Shown one piece after another: positions 1 to 4,626 of a DNA stretch of 6,303 nucleotides. Under the pieces are notes generated by a model. The model saw nothing but the letters and a program-made list of their open reading frames with translations. It was not told where the DNA came from and ran no database searches. Positions within the stretch are counted from its first letter, which is position 1; each line of letters begins with the position of its first letter. The stretch lies in assembly GCA_946186215.1 (NCBI GenBank), contig CAMHMM010000113.1, positions 1 to 6,303 of the forward strand, given 5' to 3'. The stretch is from an uncultured Ruminococcus sp. Its GTDB lineage: Bacteria > Bacillota > Clostridia > Oscillospirales > Ruminococcaceae. Position numbers and translations under genes: made by a program.

Positions 1-495
1 GTCATCCTTGGTGACATTCTTTACAAGCTGCTGTGTTATGGTCGATGCACCCGAACGGCGGTTGTAGACAAGGCCGTTGGTAAGCTCGTTTACCACCGCA
101 CCGAAGGTTCTCATCCAGTTAACGCCCGCGTGCTCATAGAAATCGGGGTCCTCGGCGTAAACAAACGCATCCTTTACATGCTTGGGTATCTCGTCTATGG
201 TGACGGGGATACGGTTGGCATCGCGGCTGATGTGAGCAAGCTCCACCTCTTCGCCGTTGTCATCATATCCGTAGATGAATGTGGTGGATGCCAGTCCGAG
301 ATCCTCTAAGTCTATATTGATGGGCGTATTTTCACGGAACTGCATCACATAGACCACAAGTGCCGCGCTGATGATGAAAAGGACTATTAAAAACACTGTT
401 ATGACAGTGAATATCGTCGTAGCTATCACTTTACCGAAAGTGACCAGAGGGTGAGTGCGCCTGCGGCTGCCTCTGCCCTTTTTACTTTTGCTCAA
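1..495 (-). CDS. Class A penicillin-binding protein (PBP1A-like), N-terminal part
   Basis: Bifunctional peptidoglycan synthase: a glycosyltransferase (GT51) domain polymerises lipid II and a later transpeptidase domain cross-links it, on the outer face of the cytoplasmic membrane. Only the first 165 residues are in the window; the gene continues beyond the left edge. Visible in order: a basic cytoplasmic tail (about residues 1-21, rich in Lys/Arg/Ser), one hydrophobic membrane anchor (about 22-50), then GT51 motif 1 YAEDPDFYEHAGV (113-125) with the expected catalytic Glu115 and His122, and motif 2 SGASTITQQLVKN (148-160). Start chosen is TTG at 495 because GGGAGG (508-503) lies 7 nt upstream and the protein then begins with a typical short basic tail; no ATG fits as well. 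It is transcribed away from the plus-strand operon from its own promoter. The family is certain; which PBP1 paralogue is not. Confidence 0.93.
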   Translation of the reverse strand, partial: MSKSKKGRGSRRRTHPLVTFGKVIATTIFTVITVFLIVLFIISAALVVYVMQFRENTPINIDLEDLGLASTTFIYGYDDNGEEVELAHISRDANRIPVTIDEIPKHVKDAFVYAEDPDFYEHAGVNWMRTFGAVVNELTNGLVYNRRSGASTITQQLVKNVTKDD

Positions 496-511
496 AGAAT
501 GACCTCCCAAC

Positions 512-532
512 GGTATCCGGAAGGCCGGAACC
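512..532 (-). other. Hairpin in the PBP 5' leader
   Basis: The minus-strand transcript would fold GGT-(U)-TCCGG / loop CCTT / CCGGA-ACC, 8 bp with one bulged base. It lies 3 nt upstream of the GGGAGG Shine-Dalgarno at 508-503 within the predicted leader of about 60 nt. It does not include the ribosome binding site, so its role (mRNA stability or none) is unknown. Confidence 0.35.
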
Positions 533-561
533 ATATCCGGCGATTTCGGATGTTCCTTTCT

Positions 562-590
562 ATTATATTCCTTTTATATGCAAATGTCAA
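562..590 (-). promoter_or_regulatory. Consensus sigma-A promoter for the PBP gene
   Basis: Read on the minus strand, TTGACA (590-585) is followed by a 17-nt spacer and TATAAT (567-562). Both hexamers match the housekeeping consensus exactly and the spacing is ideal. Transcription should start near 555 and give a leader of about 60 nt before the TTG at 495. No second gene lies between, so this is the PBP promoter. Confidence 0.85.
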
Positions 591-598
591 GCAAAAGC

Positions 599-638
599 GC
601 GATTTGGTAGGAATGCACAAAAATGCGTTTGAAATCGC
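599..638. repeat. Inverted repeat upstream of the PBP promoter
   Basis: GCGATTT (599-605) is mirrored by AAATCGC (632-638) with a 26-nt gap. It sits about 9 bp upstream of the -35 box of the PBP promoter. It could be an operator or an upstream structure, but a 7-bp inverted repeat at this distance may be chance. Confidence 0.25.
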
Positions 639-769
639 ATCCCGCTTTGAACGATGGCGACGATCAGCTTTTCCTTTCGATGTAGAAAAGGCGGGCAGCT
701 GCCCATGCTTTCATTTGGATAGTAATACTTAGTTTGCAGCCCGAAATTAAAAATGTAAAAAGGTAATGG
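639..769. other. Intergenic DNA without a recognisable gene
   Basis: No reading frame here has a start with a ribosome binding site and no protein family is recognisable. The only marked structure is a perfect 12-bp palindrome, GGGCAGCTGCCC (693-704), next to a short imperfect inverted repeat CTTTTC (668-673) / GAAAAG (685-690). There is no U-run after it, so it was not called a terminator. Confidence 0.5.
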
Positions 770-773
770 CTAT

Positions 774-865
774 ATTGTCCGTAACCAACCCCTCCGCCTC
801 ACTGCGCTCGGCATCTCCCCTTTCAGATGCGGCAAGTCATTGTTTGTGAGTTTACCCTTCAAACA
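774..865. repeat. Degenerate dispersed-repeat-like segment
   Basis: The stretch around 783-835 (CCAACCCCTCCGCCTCACTG and the following CATCTCCCCTTTCAGA) resembles the short extragenic repeat that I recall as common between genes in Ruminococcus and related Clostridia, read as 'aaccaacccctccg...cacctcccctttcag'. The copy looks worn. It is followed by a small hairpin TGTTTG (841-846) / CAAACA (860-865). The identification rests on memory of such repeats, not on a search; the hairpin is seen directly. Confidence 0.4.
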
Positions 866-876
866 CGGCTTCTGTT

Positions 877-1020
877 AAAGTTCCGAGCGTCAATTCAAAC
901 ATTACCCGCAAAATAACATACGGGTAACGGCGGCGGTGATAATGATTACAAACTAAAGTTCCGAGCTGCAAAAGCACATTTCCGGACATATGAGAGTACA
1001 GGGGTGAAGGCTCTGCCGAC
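877..1020. repeat. 171-bp-period direct repeat, copy 1
   Basis: First copy of a two-copy direct repeat. Positions 877-999 align with 1048-1170 at a constant offset of 171, with 9 mismatches over 123 positions by eye; the tail then differs by a 2-nt indel. The unit contains the 12-mer AAAGTTCCGAGC twice (877-888 and 955-966), a 7-bp hairpin TTACCCG (902-908) / CGGGTAA (921-927) with a 12-nt loop, a GGCGGCGGTGAT stretch and a CATTTCCGGACA stretch. A 27-nt spacer (1021-1047) carrying a GTTGA-GA-TCAAC inverted repeat (1024-1035) separates it from copy 2. Confidence 0.9.
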
Positions 1021-1047
1021 ACGGTTGAGATCAACTTATCAGAAACG

Positions 1048-1193
1048 AAAGTTCCGAGCATCAAATTAATCATTACCCGCAAAATAACATACGGGTAACG
1101 GCGGCGGTGATGATGGTTACAAACTAAAGTTCCGAGCCGCAAAATCACATTTCCGGACAAATGAGAGTACGGGAGGGTGCAGGCTCTGCCTGC
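1048..1193. repeat. 171-bp-period direct repeat, copy 2
   Basis: Second copy, again with the 12-mer AAAGTTCCGAGC twice (1048-1059 and 1126-1137) and the same 7-bp hairpin (1073-1079 / 1092-1098). It ends in a perfect hairpin GCAGGC-TCT-GCCTGC (1179-1193), which is degenerate in copy 1. On the minus strand an open frame runs through both copies because 171 is a multiple of 3, but it has only a TTG start, no ribosome binding site, and copy differences that mostly change the amino acid. It is therefore treated as repeat DNA and not as a gene. Confidence 0.9.
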
Positions 1194-1244
1194 TATCGTA
1201 TGAAATTACTAAAAAATACACAAATTATTATTAATAATTACTAA

Positions 1245-1273
1245 TTGCAATTATGCGTTTGTAATGATATAAT
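1245..1273 (+). promoter_or_regulatory. Extended -10 sigma-A promoter for the six-gene operon
   Basis: TTGCAA (1245-1250), a 17-nt spacer, and TATAAT (1268-1273) preceded by TG at -15/-14 (TGATATAAT, extended -10). The DNA just upstream (1201-1245) is strongly AT-rich, as in an UP element. Transcription should begin near 1280, leaving a leader of about 150 nt before the phosphatase start at 1429. It is the only strong promoter seen ahead of the plus-strand genes. Confidence 0.8.
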
Positions 1274-1280
1274 ATGTAGA

Positions 1281-1356
1281 AGGGGCATTTTGTCCCTACG
1301 CGCGGTTTTTTCGTGCTGTGTTTTAACGGGTCGGTTTTCATATCCTGCCCGAACCG
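1281..1356 (+). other. Structured 5' leader of the operon
   Basis: Three consecutive pairings are visible in the RNA. A 7-bp stem AGGGGCA / TGTCCCT (1281-1287 / 1291-1297, one G-U, loop TTT) would form at the very 5' end of the transcript. A 5-bp stem GCGCG / CGTGC (1300-1304 / 1312-1316, one G-U) has a loop of Us. Interleaved pairings CGGG 1327-1330 with CCCG 1348-1351, and CGGTT 1332-1336 with AACCG 1352-1356, have the order of an H-type pseudoknot. It matches no riboswitch class I recognise. The first stem is the best supported; the pseudoknot is speculative. Confidence 0.35.
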
Positions 1357-1428
1357 CAGGCTCGCTCTCCTTCAATGGAAAATGTGCCGTAAAATGCGGT
1401 CATCTTTGTGTTTGATCGGGGTGTTTGC

Positions 1429-2187
1429 GTGTACTATTGCTGCGGACTTACCCGAAAAGGCTTTCCTCCCGCCAATGAGGATGCGATGCTCGTGCGCACT
1501 GTCATCCACAGCGCAATGGCCGAAGCGGAGGAATGCACTCTGCAAAGCCCCTTTACGGCTGCCATAGCAGACGGAGTGGGCGGTACAAAGGGCGGCGCTG
1601 CTGCCGCAAGACTCACAATGGAAAAGCTGCGGGGCTATCACCCCACCAAGAGAGTTCCCATCGATAAAAAGATACTCAGTATCCACGAAAGCATCAAGGA
1701 AGCAGGACAAAAAGGCAGATACGGCGGCGCAGCCGGTATGCAGTGTACCCTGTGTGCGCTCATCTCGGATGAGCAGGGGCGCTTTTTTGCGGTGAATTCG
1801 GGAGATTCAAGGATCTACCGTTTCAGACGCGGCCGTCTCGAGCAGCTTTCCAAGGATCAGTCGGTGGTAGAGATACTCTATGACAAAGGCGCTATCAGCC
1901 TTGAACAAAAGCTCACCCACGCAGACAGGAACATCATCCTTCCGGTGCTCGGAAGCTTAAAGCGCGATCCCGAGCCGATAATAAAGGATATCGGCTGCAT
2001 GGAGCAGGGCGACCTGCTTGTGATGTGTACCGACGGCATCTGCGACTATGTGAGCGCGTATGAGTTTGAAGAGATACTTTCCCGTCCCGCGCGGCTCCCG
2101 CGGCGGCTGGCCATGCTCGCTGATGCGGCGTTGTCAGGCGGCAGCCGCGACAATATGACCATCGTGGGACTTTCATACAGTATATGA
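1429..2187 (+). CDS. PP2C-family serine/threonine protein phosphatase
   Basis: Metal-dependent (Mn/Mg) phosphatase that removes phosphate from Ser/Thr of proteins in the cytoplasm; in Firmicutes such enzymes usually oppose a PASTA-type Ser/Thr kinase, but no kinase gene is in view. All landmark motifs are present in a compact 252-residue single-domain protein: NED (16-18), ADGVGGTKGG (47-56), GDSRIYR (125-131), TDGICD (201-206) and SRDNMTIV (239-246), which supply the metal-binding Asp residues. The usual GGHxxGE is GGTKGGA here. There is no membrane segment. The start is taken as GTG 1429, giving MYYCCGLTRKG as in relatives, with GGGG (1418-1421) 7 nt upstream; GTG 1408 would add 7 residues but lacks a ribosome binding site. 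The stop overlaps the next start (ATGA). It is first in the operon. Confidence 0.9.
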   Translation: MYYCCGLTRKGFPPANEDAMLVRTVIHSAMAEAEECTLQSPFTAAIADGVGGTKGGAAAARLTMEKLRGYHPTKRVPIDKKILSIHESIKEAGQKGRYGGAAGMQCTLCALISDEQGRFFAVNSGDSRIYRFRRGRLEQLSKDQSVVEILYDKGAISLEQKLTHADRNIILPVLGSLKRDPEPIIKDIGCMEQGDLLVMCTDGICDYVSAYEFEEILSRPARLPRRLAMLADAALSGGSRDNMTIVGLSYSI

Positions 2188-2714
2188 TCAGAGATATTCT
2201 TTCTCCTGCGGACTGCGCGGAATGCCGGCAGTGCTGCTGCTTCGACCGTTCGGAGTTCTGGGAAACTCCCCGTATCGAGACAGAGGCGGCAGAGAATATA
2301 CATCAGAAAAGGCAGGATCTGCGGTTTACTCCCCTGCCGGATCATGATTGCCTTGTGCTGTGCCCCTGCGAAAAGGATTATTCCGATCCCGAGACATTCT
2401 CCTGTCCCGCACTCAGCGAGCAGGGCTGCACTCTGGGCGAGGAAAAGCCCTTTGAATGCGCACTGTTCCCGTTCAGACTAATGGAGCTGGATGGAAATAC
2501 GCTCATCTGCATCTCCCCTATGTGCCCTGTTATGTTCTCCAAGCCGCTTGATATGCTGATGGATGAGCTGGACAGACCGCACGGCGGGATAACACTGGCA
2601 GAGCAGATATTCGCCTACGGAGACAGACATCCCGATATGATCAGAAATTACGAGCAGGGCTGCCCTGTTCTGAAGGTAAGGATAAAAATTGAGAATAATC
2701 ACCCCGTCTTATGA
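2184..2714 (+). CDS. YkgJ-family cysteine-cluster (putative Zn/Fe-binding) protein
   Basis: A 176-residue protein with 14 cysteines. An N-terminal CAECRQCCC (11-19) gives the CxxCxxCC signature, and CPALSEQGC (74-82) followed by KPFECALFPF (88-97) matches the second half of the CxxCxxCC/YkgJ domain, described as a putative zinc- or iron-chelating module. Further Cys at 56, 60, 62, 109, 114 and 160 could add to a metal or Fe-S site. The biochemical role of the family is unknown and none is claimed. There is no signal peptide or membrane segment, so it is probably cytoplasmic. Its ATG overlaps the phosphatase stop by 4 nt, and its own 3' end overlaps thyX by 26 nt, so it is translated as part of the operon. 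The residues after about 165 are the ones that also encode the thyX ribosome binding site and start. Confidence 0.85.
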   Translation: MIRDILSPADCAECRQCCCFDRSEFWETPRIETEAAENIHQKRQDLRFTPLPDHDCLVLCPCEKDYSDPETFSCPALSEQGCTLGEEKPFECALFPFRLMELDGNTLICISPMCPVMFSKPLDMLMDELDRPHGGITLAEQIFAYGDRHPDMIRNYEQGCPVLKVRIKIENNHPVL

Positions 2715-3312
2715 AATAATGTTTGCCCCCGATGGGGAGCAGCTTCTTAAAAATATCGAGCTTTGCGGCAGAGTCTGCTATAAGAGCGAGGACAGGATCA
2801 CAGACGAGAGCGCAGCGGCTTTTATCAGAATGATAATGAAAAGCGGCCATGAAAGCGTCCTCGAGCATGAGAAGATCACTGCCCGCGTTGTATGCGACAG
2901 AGGCGTGACGCACGAGATAGTCCGCCACAGGATCGCAAGCTACAGTCAGGAAAGCACACGCTACTGCAATTATTCAAAGGATAAGTTCGGCGGCGAGCTC
3001 ACATTCATAAAGCCCTGTTATTTTGCTGATGACAGCGAGGGCTACAGGCTGTGGGCGCAGGCCATGGAAAATGCGGAAAAGAGCTATTTCGCGCTCCTTG
3101 ATGCAGGCGCAAAGCCGGAAGAGGCAAGGGGCGTGCTGCCCAATGCTGTAAAAACGGAGCTTGTCATCACAATGAATATCCGTGAATGGCGGCACTTTTT
3201 CAGACTGCGCACCTCCGGGCGCGCGCATCCTCAGATGAGGGAGCTGGCAGGGATGATGCTCGAAGGCTTCAGACAGCGTTTTCCTGTGATCTTTGATGAT
3301 ATCGGTGAATAA
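2689..3312 (+). CDS. thyX: Flavin-dependent thymidylate synthase ThyX
   Basis: Converts dUMP to dTMP using methylene-tetrahydrofolate, with FAD and NADPH as reductant, so DHFR is not obligatory for recycling folate. The protein is 207 residues, near the usual family length. The diagnostic RHRX7S motif is complete: RHRIASYSQES (79-89), followed by TRYCNY. The C-terminal part has NIREWRHFFRLR (163-174) and AHPQMRELA (179-187), matching the conserved dUMP-binding/activating region. The start is TTG 2689, with AAGGTAAGGA (2673-2682) upstream and an N-terminus MRIITPSYEI typical of ThyX; the first in-frame ATG is at residue 11 and would cut a conserved strand. It overlaps the preceding gene by 26 nt and stops 1 nt before the cmk ATG. 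Presence of ThyX suggests the organism may lack ThyA, which cannot be checked here. Confidence 0.96.
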   Translation: MRIITPSYEIMFAPDGEQLLKNIELCGRVCYKSEDRITDESAAAFIRMIMKSGHESVLEHEKITARVVCDRGVTHEIVRHRIASYSQESTRYCNYSKDKFGGELTFIKPCYFADDSEGYRLWAQAMENAEKSYFALLDAGAKPEEARGVLPNAVKTELVITMNIREWRHFFRLRTSGRAHPQMRELAGMMLEGFRQRFPVIFDDIGE

Positions 3313-3313
3313 A

Positions 3314-3997
3314 ATGCCCATAAGCGTTGCAATTGACGGTCCTGCAGGTGCGGGAAAATCCACGATAGCAAGATCAGCCGCATCACGGCTGGGATTTATA
3401 TATGTTGATACAGGTGCCATATACCGCGCCTGTGCCCTTGCCTGCACACAGGCAGGCATCACTCCCGAAAACGAAGCAGCAGTGCGGGAAAAGCTGACAC
3501 AGCTTACTCCCGAGCTCAGATTCATAGAGGGCGTGCAGCACATACTCATAAACGGTGAGGATGTTTCCGACAGGATACGCACTCCCGAAATATCCGCCGT
3601 CACATCGGCATTTGCGGCTATGCCGTGTGTGCGCGAGTTCCTGCTGGGATTTCAGCGTGACACAGCGCAAAGGCAGAATGTGATAATGGACGGCAGGGAT
3701 ATAGGAACGGTAGTTCTCCCCCATGCCGATGTCAAGATATTCCTCACGGCAGCTCCCGAGGAAAGAGCGCGGCGCAGAGCCGCAGAGCTTGAAGCAAAGG
3801 GGCAGCCCGTGGTATTTGACGAGATACTCCGTGCGATAAACGAGCGTGACAAGGCGGACATGAGCCGCAGTACGGCTCCCCTCAGACAAGCCGAGGATGC
3901 GGTGCTGCTCGACACGAGCAGTCTTGACGCAAAGGCTGCCGAGGATGCGGTCATAGCGCTCATAAAAGAAAAATGCGGCGGTGAGATCTGCGGATGA
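3314..3997 (+). CDS. cmk: Cytidylate kinase (CMP/dCMP kinase)
   Basis: Phosphorylates CMP and dCMP with ATP to the diphosphates; cytoplasmic P-loop kinase of pyrimidine salvage and supply. The 227-residue length fits the bacterial family. Seen in order: P-loop GPAGAGKST (9-17), VDTGAIYR (31-38) for nucleotide binding, the long CMP-binding insert (about 45-105), the signature DGRDIGT (126-132), the lid region EERARRRAAEL (149-159) and the RDKADMSRSTAPL segment (178-190). ATG 3314 gives the usual MPISVAIDGPAG start and has GGTGA (3304-3308) 5 nt upstream; in-frame TTG 3293, ATG 3296 and GTG 3305 could add up to 7 residues and overlap thyX. The gap to thyX is 1 nt and the stop overlaps plsC by 4 nt. 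cmk next to plsC and ispH-S1 is a known order in Clostridia. Confidence 0.95.
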   Translation: MPISVAIDGPAGAGKSTIARSAASRLGFIYVDTGAIYRACALACTQAGITPENEAAVREKLTQLTPELRFIEGVQHILINGEDVSDRIRTPEISAVTSAFAAMPCVREFLLGFQRDTAQRQNVIMDGRDIGTVVLPHADVKIFLTAAPEERARRRAAELEAKGQPVVFDEILRAINERDKADMSRSTAPLRQAEDAVLLDTSSLDAKAAEDAVIALIKEKCGGEICG

Positions 3998-4626
3998 ACC
4001 CATTCAGAAGAACAGTAGAATACCTTTACAGGTTATATTATAATTTCCATATCGAGGGCAGAGAGAACATCCCCGAAAAAGAGGGACTGATAATCGCCTG
4101 CAATCACCGCAGCTACGCGGATCCCGTGTTTGTCACCATGCCTATGAAGGGCAAGATGCGCTACATGGCCAAGGAGGAGCTTTTTAAAAACGCCGCCTTC
4201 CGCTGGCTGATAACGAGCCTCGGCGCATTTCCCGTTAAAAGGGGCGCGGGGGATATGCAGCTTATTTCCGACTGCGCGGGTATGGTAAAGGAAGGATATA
4301 ATCTGGTGATCTTCCCGGAAGGCACACGCCAGAAGGAAAACAAGGTCGGCAGAGGAAAGACAGGCGTGGCGCTTATCGCATCCCGTTCGGGCGCAGATGT
4401 ACTCCCCATGGCGGTGGTATTTGAAGAGCCCAAGCTTCACTTCCGCTGCAAGGTAACTCTTAAAATAGGCAAGGTCATCCCCGCAGAGGAGATACGCTCC
4501 GAGGATGGGGACAGACAGGCACTCAATGCCGCCAAAAAGCGCATCATGGATGCGATCACCGAGCTTGTTGAGGGCGATAAGCCCGATGCAGACGAGGACG
4601 GCGGAACGGGTGCTGACGAGACATGA
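3994..4626 (+). CDS. plsC: 1-acylglycerol-3-phosphate O-acyltransferase (PlsC family)
   Basis: Acylates lysophosphatidic acid at position 2 to make phosphatidic acid, the precursor of membrane phospholipids; acts at the inner face of the membrane. Acyltransferase motifs in order over 210 residues: NHRSYAD (37-43) with the catalytic HX4D pair His38/Asp43, GAFPVKRG (77-84), FPEGTR (107-112) for glycerol-phosphate binding, and LPMAVV (137-142). There is no long N-terminal membrane helix, only an amphipathic start, as in the short Firmicutes members. The C-terminus is a low-complexity acidic tail (about 193-210) outside the fold. The start overlaps the cmk stop (ATGA) and the stop overlaps the next start (ATGA), so translational coupling is likely. 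The exact acyl donor and acceptor cannot be read from sequence. Confidence 0.93.
   Translation: MNPFRRTVEYLYRLYYNFHIEGRENIPEKEGLIIACNHRSYADPVFVTMPMKGKMRYMAKEELFKNAAFRWLITSLGAFPVKRGAGDMQLISDCAGMVKEGYNLVIFPEGTRQKENKVGRGKTGVALIASRSGADVLPMAVVFEEPKLHFRCKVTLKIGKVIPAEEIRSEDGDRQALNAAKKRIMDAITELVEGDKPDADEDGGTGADET

Noticed and set aside
668..704. Palindrome and inverted repeat as a transcription terminator
   Set aside because: The perfect 12-bp palindrome leaves no proper loop, the inverted repeat is weak, and no U-run follows on either strand. The adjacent genes start here and do not end here.
451..732. Plus-strand open frame of 93 codons
   Set aside because: It starts with GTG inside the antisense of the PBP N-terminus, crosses the PBP promoter, has no ribosome binding site and resembles nothing.
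852..1160. Minus-strand open frame of 102 codons with two similar 57-residue units across the direct repeats
   Set aside because: It begins with TTG with no Shine-Dalgarno, it is open mainly because the repeat period is a multiple of 3, and most differences between copies change the amino acid (Tyr/His, Leu/Ile, Gln/Arg), so there is no sign of protein-level selection.
1179..1193. GCAGGC-TCT-GCCTGC hairpin as a terminator ahead of the operon promoter
   Set aside because: The stem is good, but the following bases (TATCGTATGAAATT) are not a U-run, and the hairpin belongs to the repeat unit. No gene upstream on the plus strand needs a terminator.
1313..1567. Plus-strand open frame of 84 codons in front of the phosphatase
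   Set aside because: It overlaps the start of the PP2C gene in another frame, starts with GTG with no ribosome binding site, and the PP2C frame has full motif support.
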